Notes under the pieces: generated by a model
Seen by the model: only the letters and a program-made list of their open reading frames with translations
Databases searched by the model: none
What the model was told of the DNA's origin: nothing
Made by a program: the position numbers and the translations under genes
In this document: positions 33,327 to 45,660 of the stretch, piece after piece
Position numbering within the stretch: the stretch's first letter is position 1
Layout: each line of letters starts with the position of its first letter
Assembly: GCA_030734395.1 (NCBI GenBank)
Contig: JAUZTG010000048.1
Location: forward strand, 1,674,001 to 1,738,000
DNA from: Sarocladium kiliense
Taxonomy: Eukaryota; Ascomycota; Sordariomycetes; Hypocreales; Sarocladiaceae
DNA: 64,000 bases
Direction: 5' to 3'

Positions 33327-35077
33327 ATGACTGCTCAACTCGATCAGATTGACTCCACGAGGGAGAAGCAGGCGGGAGCCCAGATGTTTGAGGATGTTAA
33401 TCCTGAGAAGCCCATCCCTACGGCTGAGAAGTATGATCGTTTCGGTGCCCGTAAGTACAATCAATGCCTGAATATCATCGCGTCAAGACACTCACACATT
33501 GGCCTTGTGTAGACGAAAAGACCGATCCCAAGGAAATTGCCCTTGTCAAGAAGCTTGACCGATGGATCATGGTAAGACCTCAACCATCTTCAAGCCGCTT
33601 TCAACTCAAGCTCACTCGAGAACACAGCCCATGCTTTGGTCCATGTACTGGCTCAACTACCTTGACCGCAATGCCATCGCTCTCGCCCGACTCAACACCC
33701 TTGAGGAGGACCTTGGCCTCAGTGACACTCAGTACCAGACCTGCGTGTCCATCCTCTTCGTCGGGTAAGTCAAGGACTCAACTGACGCACAAGTCCGCGT
33801 CCAGACTGACCATCGCCATAGTTACATTCTCGGACAAATCCCTTCCAACATGTTCCTGACCCGAACTCGCCCCTCGCGCTACATGGGTCTCTGCATGGCT
33901 CTCTGGGCCGTTGTCAGCGCCCTCACTGCCATGTCCAAGGACTTCACCGGCCTTCTCCTCACCCGCTTCTTCCTCGGTCTTACGGAGGCCCCCTACTACC
34001 CTGGCGCCGTCTACATCCTTTCCCTCTTCTACAACCGAAAGGAAGTTGCTACTCGCATCGCTATTCTATACACTGGAAACATCCTTGCCACAGCCTTTGC
34101 TGGTCTGATCGCTGCCGGCATTTTCCACGGCATGGATGGCAGTCTTGGTGAGCTACAGCTTCTCTTCTCCATACTACACGTTCCTCGCTAACACCCTCCA
34201 AGGTCTTGCTGGCTGGAAGTGGCTCTTCATTCTCCAGGGTGTTGTTACTTTCGTCATCGCCATCGTCGGCTACTTCGTTCTTCCTGATTTCCCCCACAAC
34301 ACCAAGTGGCTCACCGAGGAGGAAAGGAGCCTCGCTCACAACCGTATGGAGCTCGATACCACCTCCAACCAGGGCAACACCTCCACCATGAAGGGCCTCA
34401 AGCAGGCGGCCAAGGACCCCGTTGTCTGGCTCTTCTGCTTCATGGCCCATATGCATCTTGCTGCTAACGGCTTCAAGAACTTTTTCCCCACTGTTGTCAA
34501 GGTAGGCATCTCATATCATATCCCTAAATTCATCGCTCGAACTAACGTCTCTGCGCAGAGCTTGAACTTCAACACAACCCTCACCCTCGTCCTGACTTGT
34601 CCCCCGTACCTCATCGCCGGTGCCGTCACCATTGCCGTCTCTTGGAGTTCCGGCAAGTTCAACGAGCGAACCTGGCACATCACCATCTCCAAGATCGTCG
34701 CCACCATTGGCTTTGCCGCCTCCGCCGCCACTCTCGATACTGCCGGCCGCTATGTCTCCATGGTCATCTTCACTATCGGTACCTATGGTGTCAACAGTCT
34801 GATCCTTGGTTGGTGCGGTAGCGTCTGTGGTCAGACGAAGGAGAAGAAGGCCGTTGCTATCGGCATGGTCACAACCATCATGAACATCAGCTTCATCTGG
34901 ACTCCTTACCTGTGGATTGAGGACACTGCCCCACGCTTCGTCCCTGCTATGGCTGCTTCGTGCGCTTTCAGCTTGGCTACCGCTGCCTTGGCTTGGTGGG
35001 TCAAGATCATTATGAAGAAGCGAAACACCAAGCTCAGGAACAACGAGGATGAGCAGCAGAACCTTTATGTCTATTAA
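33327..35077 (+). CDS. MFS permease of the Dal5/Tna1 anion:cation symporter family
   Basis: Six exons: 33327-33450, 33513-33571, 33628-33764, 33822-34147, 34203-34501, 34559-35077. All phases agree and give 487 aa. A hydrophilic N-terminus of about 65 residues is followed by 12 expected membrane spans. Family marks are YWLNYLDRNAIALARL in the first span region, GYILGQIPSNM, then RFFLGLTEAPYYPGAVYILS and FYNRKEVATRIAILYTG. The central loop runs from the FPHNTKWLTEEE segment to about the KDPVVW helix. Relatives import organic anions and vitamins such as allantoate, nicotinate, pantothenate and biotin across the plasma membrane with protons; sequence alone does not fix the substrate. Introns of 50-65 nt concentrate in the 5' half. 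Confidence 0.92.
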
Positions 35078-35908
35078 GCACGGTTGGGCCTTTTAACCTG
35101 TATGAAGCTTGCAAAGCAAGTTGGGCTGGATCCATTCATAGTGCGACTCTTTGAAAAGCTGGCCTAACCAGGCTTTCATCCCTTTACGATAAATCAATGG
35201 GCCAGACATCATGATACGATATACCTAATTTTCGGTGCCTTACCTACATCTGACTGTGACCACGATTTGATAAACTGGACTTGTTCGAGGACTGAGAACT
35301 TTCCTTGCAGATTTATGTATCAGTATCGGTAGACCACTACTGATCAGAAACTCCGCTAGACCTGCCCTTCTCGGTAGCTAAGTAATGCCGATGGATTTTG
35401 TCAAGGGAGATTTGCGAGCTGATAAGGCCAGATGAAGGTACTTGGCAACGGCAAAAGAGACACGATCACAGGACGAATTGCATCAGAGAGACTACGGTGC
35501 GAATAGCGGCAAAACGTGGGTAGAAGACTCAAAACACCAGTTGAATTCGGTCCAGGGCAATGACCAGTGCCAACCCTTTTGCCGCCAATGCAAGAAAACT
35601 AGACACTCGAAGAGGTTGAACGTAGAATACATGAAGACAAAAACCCATTAACCAATGATCTAATCCACCCTTCGGGCGATGCGGAAGGCGCCCTCGATCG
35701 AATGCAAGCACCTGGTCATGAGCGACGTTAACCGGGAATTTCGTGGCTGGTAGGGCATGAATGACGACGCTTTGTCCCCCAAGAAAACAAGGTGAAGGTA
35801 AAGAAGTGCGCCGTAGTCGTTTTATACAGTCGTCGATAAAGCTTTTCCCTCTTTGACTCAATCATCTCCGCCTCTTCTCAAGACGGTGCCACGGGCGTCG
35901 AAAAGACT
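35078..35908. other. Tail-to-tail intergenic after the MFS gene
   Basis: About 830 bp between converging genes. A small hairpin (CTTGC, AAA, GCAAG) lies just after the permease stop, near 35107-35119. No gene is seen. Confidence 0.55.
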
Positions 35909-38900
35909 TCAATCGTAGGCACCGCCGGCTGTCGCAGACGTGGAGATAGTGCTATCTCTGTTCTGTCTGCGGGTACTCAGACTCGCTGCTCGCGCAGGAA
36001 GTGAGCTTTGGCCTAGCATCGACACTCGTCTATTCTCAACGGGAGCATCGGAGTACGTGTTGGCTTCCTGAGTTGGTACCGATCGTTCGAGGTACCGCCT
36101 AGCAGGAGGTGTCGTTACAGCAGCCGTGACTGGCATGGCGAGCCGTGATGTGTTGATGCTGGAGGGTAGCCGTCGCCGCGGTAGGGCAGAGTAAGAGGGT
36201 GAGGTTACTTCCTGAGCGTTACCTGACGCCGCTCCGTATTCCCGTTGCGCAGTCCTATTCGTGTTGACCTCAGTGGTGGCTCTTGATGGCGCACGCAGTC
36301 TTGCATCAGCATCGTCTTCGCCAATCGTGCCTCTTCGGTTGCGGACCAGCAGTGATGTCTTTCGGCCCTCGTCGGGTTCTTCGGTACCTGCACGGCGAGC
36401 TCTCACCAGGAGTGAAGAGCCACGTCCATCCTCTGGCTCCTCTGTGCCTGCTCGCCTTGTTCTTCCGATCAGGAGGGAAGACCTCCGATTCGGCGCAGCA
36501 TCAATGGGTGTCGAGGGAGTTGATCCAGAGACCCGCGGGCTAGGTAGAAGGCTGCCGTTAAGGAGCGTCTGACGCCTCTCCTCGAACTTGGATATGGCCT
36601 TGGGACTGCTAGGTGCCTTGGGAAGACCAGGCTCGGCAGGCACACTAGGTCGGCGTTGAGCGGTGTAGGACATCGACGCTACTGGAGTCGACGGCCCATC
36701 GGTTTGTGAGTTCACAACACTTTGCGCTGCTTGAGGTGTCTTAGTGGGTGGAACTTCTTCACCCAGCGCAACGCAAAGCTCTGTGAGGCTGCGACAAACG
36801 CTGTCGGCCTTTCTGCGCAACTGTCTGTCTGTCAAGTTTGTCCCAGCACCAATTGTGCTTGCTCCGCTCGAAATAGGTCCGGGCTGACCAGGGAGACCCA
36901 TCATCGAAGAGAGTGCCATGGCGTCGTTGGCAGCGCTCTCCAGTGCTCGGAAAACTTCGGGGCTCAAGTACGCTTTTGACCTTGTCAGAGCCGTGTGCAG
37001 CACAGGATGTGCCTCGCGTTGCGATGAGGTCGTACTACCGACTTCGGTCTGCGCAACGCCAGCTCCGTGACGTTTGGGAGACGATGACACCGTTGTGACA
37101 GTAGTCCCTGCTGTTGGCGGCCGCTCATCAGATAGTCTAGACACTGCAGCGCCTGACGTCGACGGAAGCTTGCCGGTGAGCTCAAGGCGATTGATCCGTG
37201 AACGGATGTCGTCGAGCTCATCCCACACTGTTGAGGGTGCCGCAGTCGAAAGACTTGACTCTGTGCCTTCCATCCCTTGGCCACGTTCCTGACCGGTCTG
37301 GCCATTCAGGTCAAATGATCGCACGAGAGGCGACGAGCTGTATGCTTTGCTGGCGGAGCCCTGTGTTTGCTGAGCGTACGACTTGAAGACTGGTGTGCGC
37401 GCTTGCGAGCCGGTTGTTGACTCCGTGATGGAAGGGCGACGACGGGTTGGATATGAGGGCTCGTGTGACAAGTCATGCGTCGCACCTGAAGCTCGAGGTG
37501 TAAGTGGTGGTCTTTGACTGGACCGGAGGCGTCCAAGATCCTCTCCGGGATGTACGGAAGAGGCCTTTTCCCGAGGGGTCAGCCGTGTTGTATGAGACCG
37601 CGAAATTTCGGTGCCTCTATCATCTAGGTATCGCGTTGGTCGAGCAGTTTCTTGCTGATCCGACAGGCGTCGCGTGAGCTGCGGGGGAGATGTAGGTGTG
37701 TAAGTTGCCACGTTCGTTGAGAGCGGGCGGCGGTGGGAGGCACGCACGCGTGACTACGAGTGGTCAGTCATGACATGGTCTAAGACATGGTCCTCGAGCC
37801 TCGATGAACTTTGCCTGAGTCAAACGGCAGGTGGGGGAGAAAGTACTTACAACTGAGCTCTGAGTATCATCGAAATTGTAACTCTCTCTTGCTCGACTTC
37901 CCGACTCTTGACGCGCAATTCTGAGAAACATGTCTCCCTCCTCATCAACACTGCCATCCGCGCCAGCACCAGATGGTGGCACCGTCATCTGCCCATCTGA
38001 CTCCCTTCTACCCTCAAGGGCACGCAGAGTATGGTCATGAGTGGGATCATCCACGTCGCCTGGGAACTCAAAAGGGCGGCTGAAGTTCATGTCTAAATTC
38101 AGGCTCTTGCGAGATCCAGAGGAGCGAAACCCACGAATGGGCGGGACTCGAACGGGCGTCGAAGGAACCGACTGTGTCGAACTGCCTCCCGAGGGCGGCT
38201 TGTACGAGACAGGGGGCCGGTTCGACGCCGAGTCCCTACGCTCATGGTGGTGGGCAGTTTGTGAAAGCGTCTTGGGCAACAGTAGCTCCCGTCGGCCGGA
38301 GGCGCCTTCTTTGGTGGATTTATCTGTGGCTGCAGCGAGGATGCGCTGCCTGCTCCGAGAGGTCAAATACCCTTCAGAAACGGCACTGTCACTTGAGCTT
38401 CGCGATGTAGGTCCGCGTCGGGATTGCCAGGGCCTCTCCCGGAGTACGGTCTCGGTCGCAGGTGCCGAGCCCGGGGGCGATGAGTCGGGCAGCGACGTGG
38501 GACGCTTTCCGCGGGTCGGAAGATCGCCAGTAGTGGTTGTGAGGGTCGAGTCTGGGTTGGCGTTGAGTCTGGATTTTGAGGTTGCGACCGGATGGGTTGC
38601 CGAACGAGTAAGAGGGCTTGTATCTGCAGGCGAGTCGTCGCAACTGAGAGGAGAAGCAGGTAAGGCCTGGTCGGGATGGGAGGAGAGATGCTTCGTCGAG
38701 GTGGGCGAAATGACGGTGTCGCCAACAACTTGCTTGTGCGTGTTCGACGGATCGGGATTGGGTGAGACAGGTGATGGGGGGCCACGAGGGACAAGCGAGG
38801 GACTCGAGACGGATGCGGCGCCGTTCAAGCGGTCGGCAAAGCGAAAGGCGGGCAGCTTGGACTGGTTATGGCTCTGGCGATGAGAATGCAGCGTGTCAGA

Positions 38901-39359
38901 GGGATGCGCGTCGCCAGGAACATCACGAAGATGATTGTTGCGGGCGTCCGATGCGCGATGGTCGGCGTTGCTGGTGTTGCTGGCGTTGGTGTGGCTGAGG
39001 TTGGAGTGCTGAGAAGCGAGATTGGGCGAAGAGGCGCGCGTGCTGTTGATGGCGGCGGCGGTGGTGACAGCAGTGACAGTGGTGGTGATAGCAGCCTGCA
39101 GGGATGGAGGTTCGGCGCTCTTGGGAGACACTGGCACCGTATCACCATCAGTGTCATTGGCAGCAGCGCAGGCGTTATCAGTAGCAGTACCACTAACGAT
39201 AGTCGTATCAGGGCTGCCACTCCTAATGTTGCCGTTGCTGGTGCTGTTGGTGTTCGTGCCTGCCATGGCGCTGGGAGCGACGGTGGTGGTAGCCCCTGCT
39301 GAGGCTGCACTAGCCGTGGCACAGGGGTCCACAGTAGTGAAACTCCCACTGTCCGTCAT
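35909..39359 (-). CDS. Large intrinsically disordered protein, function unknown
   Basis: Two exons on the minus strand, 39359-37851 and 37753-35909, with a phase-0 intron of 101 nt, giving 1117 aa. Composition is Ser/Thr/Pro/Arg-rich almost throughout, with many S/T-P and R-x-x-S sites and no globular domain that I recognise. One short, more ordered stretch lies around 780-870 (LDDIRSRINRLELTGKLP, then SKAYLSPEVFRALESAANDA), where a coiled coil is possible. A tandem repeat is listed separately. The start is the first in-frame ATG (MTDSGSF); the frame is open for 44 codons 5' of it without an ATG, so an upstream exon is possible. Such proteins in filamentous fungi are often cytoskeletal, septal or polarity scaffolds, which is only a guess. 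Confidence 0.75.
36315..36490 (-). repeat. Triplicated ~20-residue coding repeat
   Basis: Inside the disordered protein, three imperfect copies follow each other: SSLLIGRTRRAGTEEPEDGR, then SSLLVRARRAGTEEPDEGR, then TSLLVRNRRGTIGEDD. The pattern S-L-L-x-R-x-R-R-x-G-T-x-E-[ED] repeats with a basic half and an acidic half. Synonymous and conservative differences show the copies are not very recent. Confidence 0.85.
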
Positions 39360-42300
39360 GAGGTGGACGTCCCCAGCGACAGAGGGGCTGCAGCATCGGC
39401 ACCTCTGCGTTGCTTTTGCTCCTCCGTGGCCCGTGACAGCAGGGTCAGCGTCGAAGGATGTTCCCTGTGGACGGTCGATAGGAAATTCCACTGCCTGATC
39501 TGCAAAGCTGTACGGAGTTGGGCGATAGGTTTTTACGTCGTCAATTGAGTCGAGGTAGCTCGCTCAAGTCACCCGTATCCAATCGGTCTATGAGCAAACA
39601 ATGTAACCAGCCGATTGTGAACTTAGTAGACCGTCTTGTGGGCTGCGAGTTGTAGGTATAGTGTGGTTCGCCGCTCTAGCATCGCAATTGAAGATGTCGA
39701 GGTTCGGTAGGACCGCAGCTCTGACGGGTTTCAGAAGCGAGCGTGGTTCGTCGTGGGCGGGGAACGATGGGATTGGGAAGCGAAAGCAAGGAGACGTGTC
39801 GAGCAAAAGTGAGGTCGAAAGCAAGCAAAGATGTTCAGAAACGAGTGACAGAGTTGAGGCCGCAGCCCTTGAACTGGAGGATAAGAAAGGACGAAGTCGA
39901 CGATGATGCACCGCTTTCTGAAAAGAAGACCGGAGTAAGGAGTGCGGTCGGTTGGTCCCATGCCCAGCAGGTACTCCGTACCTTACGTGCAGGGCCAGCC
40001 AGCCTTCCTCGTCCCGTCACCTCCTCCCGGAGGTCCGTAATACATTCGAAGTGCACATCCCATCCCCTATTCTGACGAGGTCCCCAGCCACTGCCCTTGC
40101 TCATCCCCATCCATGGTCGACTGAACTAGCATGGAGCATCGACATCGGCGTCCTAGCCCTGGCCAAACTCCATGTCGGCCGACGGGCGGAGAGCGTCCAT
40201 ATCCCTCACTACTAGGTAAGCCCTCGTTGTTTCTATCCGTCACGATGTTTTACACTGAGAAACATCACCTAGCTCCCGTCATATGTCTTCCCATGCTATA
40301 GCATCCACAGCCAGCCTCACCTTGGCCTGAATCGTCGAGCAGGGAGCCAGTGTACCTGTTGCAGACGGCTCGATGTACCCTGGCTGAAGCTCCCCTGCTC
40401 ACAACCTGCAGATAACTGTACATATTGTCCGAACGGACCCTCTTCGGCCGCCAAACACTTTTTGGTATTGGAACCATCCCGTATGCCAGGGTATCAATGC
40501 CCTCGTCAGAACAACAGCAGGTGCTTTCACTATCAAGCCACCACTTGACTTTATGCTACTGCGCAGAAGTGGGTGTTCCTTCTGGACCTTTCAGATTGTG
40601 ACATGCTGCCACGCGACGCACACAAAGCAGCAGAGCCAAGTATTCATTGCTCCTGTTGTTCGGCCGACAAGAATCAAACATTGAATGTCCTGGGTTGCAA
40701 CCCGTCGCTTTGCCCTTCATCTCGCATCAAGCTGACGCTCTGCCGACGCTCTTCCAAACAAGGACTGCCCATCGTCAAACCTATCCTGGAGCGGAATCCT
40801 GTCCTCAACATGTCAGGATCCCCTTCCATCGTGGACAAGTCTGTACCCGGGATTGAGAACAAGGCTCCTCCTGCAGGGTGCCAGGGGCTCGAACTTCTGA
40901 GGAGGTTGGGAGGGGAGCCCTGCGCCGAAAGCGGGTTTGCCGGCCCTTCGGCTCACGACCGGGGGTGCCTTCACGGTACGCACCAGCCAGGGGTTCAGGA
41001 TCCTCCAACATATTCCACCCCAGTCATGAAACACAAGTCTGCATACTGGGGTCCCTCACTGTTCGAGGGCTTTCTTGGAACCCTTGCCCTGACTTGACGC
41101 AAGTTGCGAGTGCGCTGATCATGTCTGGTATACGGAGCTACTTCGTATGGAGTAACGTACGGACGTTGATGAAGGATGGGGCATGACATGTCTTGGCAGG
41201 CACAGGAACGACAACGAGGCCACTGAAGCGAGCACAGGGCAGCAACCAGGTGAGACCGTGCTTTGACAGCGCCGCTATGGCTGGAGACAGCAGTGGCCTG
41301 CGCTGTGACTCCATATCTTCGAAGTGTCCAAGCTCGTGACCACGGCAACGACAATCCTGAACGCTCTCTACCTCGATATGAAGCACCCAGCTCGGTTCGT
41401 CAATGTTTCGGTCAGATCTCACCAGGAGCGGTAAACATCAAGTTGCCTGGCAAAGGGGTCATCCTGGATCACTCACTGACCTATATCAAGAGCTCCATCT
41501 GGTGGCAGTGATGAATGCCCCGGGCAGAGACACCATCGCCCCGGAGCCCCCATCCTTCCAGGAGTCGTGCTTTATAGGGTAGGAGCTCTTTAGCGCGCAG
41601 GTCAAGCTCATCATCGTGTGCTCTCAAAGCCAGTTCTAGGCGTTGATGGAAAGTTGGTAAAATGATGGAACTTTTTGAGTACATGAGTTTAAAAGTAATT
41701 TCTGAAAATGGGCTGTCAGGAATGCGAATCGTTGAACTTGTTTTACTTGGGTTCAATAGCTACTCTTGGAGCAGTCTCCTACCAAATCGAAAAGCATCGA
41801 GACTGGGCATGGACCTTTGACTGCTCAACACGCGCATCAGAGCCGTGACGTTGCGTAGGGACGTTTGCAGAAGAGCCAACACCACCACCATAGGATTTGC
41901 AATGGATGTTTGAGACAAGGGGGTAAGTGCTAAGGTAATGGAGCCTCAGTATCGGCAGTTGAGGACCTGAACTCCTTCACACATCATCATGGAGTAAAAC
42001 GAGACTAGGTATCCACTCTAGCGGACGTGTAACGAGACACCTACCCGACAACTTATAAACACCACGGCCGATAAAAAGTTGGTCCCTATACCTTGATCCA
42101 CCGCTTCACTGAAAGCCGACACCACGACCCTACTCAACAGCTAGGAGTGGACTTGAGACAGCCATGGAGAGGGATACGAAGAGCTAGGGAGGTGAAGTGT
42201 GTTTAGAGTGAGGGAAATCGCAAGTCGCAGCGAACATTTATGTGCATCGTATTCCGACGACTGGCAGTGAAATGTCATTGGGTTGGTATTGCACTCAGGC

Positions 42301-44641
42301 ATGCTGGACGGTTCCGAAATAATCAATGGGCAGCCCGACCGCTTGTAGGCTATTGGTAATCTGCTCTGTTGATCATCGCGGCAGAACAAGTATGGAGATT
42401 TGCAATAACGGCATGGTGATGACATTAATGCGGCAAGCGTTATGAAGGCGCGATCACTTAAATATGCGGATAATAAAATCAGCATAACGGATTACGGTAA
42501 GTAACCGCCGAGCCGCATTCCAAGCGAACCGTAAGTTATGATCCCTCATCCCTGATCTTAATGCTTCAGGAAGGGCAAGGTATCTCCAGCCTGAGAAGCC
42601 TGAGACAAAAGACAGGTCTCCAGACGACGGCCTCTCATCACAGATTGAAAGAATTCCCCAAGCCTGGTCCTAGTTGCAAACCACGCGACCAAACCAGGTG
42701 GAGGTGGCGATGAGGGATGACACCGCAGGAGGCTCTGTCATGTTGAAGCTCAAGAGCTGTCAGACAGATTGCATAGGTCATGCATCTATACACCCTTTTC
42801 ATGGTGGCACACGAACAATGCCCGGTGCCAGGTCAAGACAATGGCGTTTGTCTTTCCGTAAGCCGGTGGAAAACCATATCGCGTGCTGTAGGGCCCGCCG
42901 ATCGATTCACTAAGGATGGTGGAGTGAAGACAAGACTTTGTTCTTTGCGGCGTGTAAGTCTAATCTCCAGAGATTCTCCAGGAGGAGGGGCTCAGGAGGC
43001 TGTGGATGGGAAAGTGGACGGCGAGGTGCAGAATGCCCCTGGAGCGACCAACAGGTTATGATGAGCAGGATTGGCATGTAATTTTACTTGCAGCACCTGC
43101 AGGTCAAGATCAGTGATCAGGCTCCATCGGGAGGGTGAGATCTTCGCTGATGACGAGTGATCTTAGTAGCAGGGTTTGTCTTAGTTAGTAGCCCGCTCAC
43201 GTGGCTGACGAAGGACCTCGTGTGCGATGCGCAACATGCTATTGTCGAGACAGGCAATGGTGGTATCCGCAACGCTATGATCATGAGATGGGACGGCTTT
43301 CTCCTCACCGAGGGAAGCATTGTAGTGTCTCTGCGTCCCTTCAAGAAATCCCCCGAGGCTTGCAAACGAAGAGCGCTCGCCGGAAACAGGCATGGAGGCG
43401 GGACGATGTGATTGGCTCGATTTTGGCGCCCAAGATGTGCTGGAGTTCCACTGATTATGAAGCCCTTGCAAGCGTCTTTGTCTGGTCTGGGTGCATGCAC
43501 TGGCGAACATTGAAGGAGGGTGTGGCACTGCCCAGGGCCTGGGCTGGACGAGAGTCTGTGCTCCAAGACCAACCAGGGAGGAGGAAGATGCAGAATTGGC
43601 TAAGATGGGGGTGTTCCTCAGGTTCGAAGATCTATAATTAGGGGCATCAGGCAGCCTGGCTTTGTTTCGCAGGTGGGGCAGCGCGTGAAGACCAATGAGA
43701 AGTCGCAAACGGCGGGTCAGGGGGGATGGCGGAGGAGGCAGGAGGAGAATGGGCCCCACCATAGCGCTGCACACGAGGTGACGGCGCTTGGAGGAAGAGA
43801 TGCACGAGTAAAAGAGAGGGGGGAGAGAGCGAGAGCCAGCGCTGTTCACGCGCGGGTGGCAACTCCACGGCTGCATGACTGGAGATTGGCGTTGCATGGA
43901 TGGCAACCTGGCAAAGTTCTCGTGCTGCTGGTGTTGTTGTTAGATCTGATTGAACTGGTGGCTTGGTTGTTGGGAAACAACGGCGGCCAGTTTGAGGAGC
44001 AGGGCACATTGGAAGGAGCTAGGAACACCGAGAGGAGGCTGATACAGTCATTGTGGAGCTGGTGGCTTGCGACTTTGCCCTCGTTTGGGCACACCACAAA
44101 CTTGCCTTACCTAGTGGACTTGGAGGCGGGACTAACGCAAAGAGTCTAACGGAGGAGCAGGGCTGTAGCGATCAAGAGCATGCACAGTACCTCCGTATGT
44201 CTATTGTAAGGCAACTGTCCGATTTGTCTACAGTACAGCGTCTGGTCTTTTGTTTTCTTTGGCGACCAGCTGTTGCTGGTTGTCTCTGTCGCTTTGCCAA
44301 CGCAAGGCTTTGCTCGGCTGTCAATCAGTTTCGCAGCTGGTCTGTCCGTTGCGGGACGCTGTTTGGAATCCTGGCTGTACTCTAAAAGTGCCATGTGCCA
44401 TCTACACGGACGGCTCTGTACCTAATCTTAGACATCGGCAGTAGGCTCTCGTGGCGGTCGATGCGCCGTCTTCGATGTTGCCGGGCCTAGCCATCTTGTT
44501 GAGCAAACAACAGCACAAACAAAGCAAACACGCCTCTGTACCGCCTTGTGTGTTCCAATTCAAGCATGAACTCGCGGCATTGCCAGCGCCCCCCATCTAG
44601 ATCTGGCCCTGTTCATCTCGTTGACCTGCCGCCCCCCTGAT
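39360..44641. other. Long gene-poor region upstream of the dual-specificity phosphatase gene
   Basis: About 5.3 kb. Several frames of 100-240 codons exist (for example 43181-43906 minus and 40573-41097 plus), but they overlap open frames on the other strand and show low-complexity or mixed composition without a domain or splice support. A TATA-like CTTATAAACA near 42051 is followed by a good ATG context at 42163, but that frame stops after seven codons. Probably promoter DNA for both flanking genes plus possible non-coding RNA. Confidence 0.5.
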
Positions 44642-45660
44642 GGTGTGTGCCAGGTGGTGTGCACCCCAGTCTGGTCCCGGTCCCTGGCCCAGTGCAGTGC
44701 ACACCGACGGGGGCGACAGGGTGTCGCGACAGTACCAGCATCCACCACTCTATTTTGGTGCACTGCCCTGGTACAGCGCCTCCAGCGTCTCCCCTCTGCT
44801 ACAGTGCGCTGGCTGCGCTGGCTGCGCTTGCACCATCCACTGCTGCACTACTGGTACCATCCCGCCCACTCGCCGCCGCCTCGCTTCTACTCGCTCGCAC
44901 CGCAACACAACTGAACCTCTCTTCCACACCCTTCCCATCCTTCCTCCCGACTTCCTCGCCCGGCCTGCAGGCGCTACGCAGCCGAACCGCCAGCCCTCCA
45001 ATTCGCTCCCGACTCTTCTCTTCTTCTTCTCTTGCGTCTCTTCTTCCTGCAACCACCGAGCCGCCGGCCTCTCTTGCCAACCCCGTCCGTCTCTACCCTT
45101 CGTTGGCTTGCCTTTGTCTCTGCCTGCGACAAGGCTTAGGCCACCCGGCATTTGCTCTTGAGCCCTTCGTCTCAAGACTGCCTTTCATCTCACGCTTGCC
45201 TGGCGCACAACAGACTTGATTTGTCTCACCCGTCGCCTCTCTCGTTCTTCGTCCGTCCCTCGCCTTCGACGGTAGCCCTCGACCAAATCATTCATCCTCA
45301 CAACTCGAAAACGTCGCGACGAGCCGGCACGCACTCTCACGAGAGAAGCTTGATACCCTTGCACTGGTCCTCGAATAAGCGCCAGATTTCGTACAGATTG
45401 CCGATCGAGATTGAACGAGCTGGAAAAACGTTACGCGACTCGACACAGCGCTGGGAAAGCAGAGACAGGATTCAGCAGTGCTGTCCGTCTCCCGTTCCTG
45501 GATTCCGTCTTTCCCTACGTGGCCGCCACTGCACACCACTGAACATATCTCGACGCCTTGACTTCAACGGTGCGCTCTCGAAGCGAAGTGGACGGGGAAC
45601 GCCTTATCGTCAACAGGTTGGTATCTTCCTCAGTCGGAGACCTCTGATCAGAAGCCAAAC
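44642..45660 (+). promoter_or_regulatory. ATG-free 1.02 kb leader/promoter region of the phosphatase gene
   Basis: Reading the plus strand base by base, there is no ATG from 44642 to the start codon at 45661. Chance would give about 16. Pyrimidine-rich blocks lie at 44880-45130 and 45230-45280. This fits a very long 5'UTR that is scanned by ribosomes and kept free of upstream starts. The exact transcription start is not visible. Confidence 0.7.

Noticed and set aside
40573..41097. 174-codon plus-strand frame
   Set aside because: No recognisable motif, with minus-strand frames equally open across it.
42051..42185. TATA-like CTTATAAACA followed by a good ATG context
   Set aside because: The frame from the ATG stops after seven codons, and I found no in-phase intron rescuing it. 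It could be a non-coding transcript, but support is too thin.
43181..43906. 241-codon minus-strand open frame
   Set aside because: It overlaps a 146-codon frame on the other strand, has mixed low-complexity composition and no domain, and its first third is Ser/Leu/Pro-rich like leader DNA.
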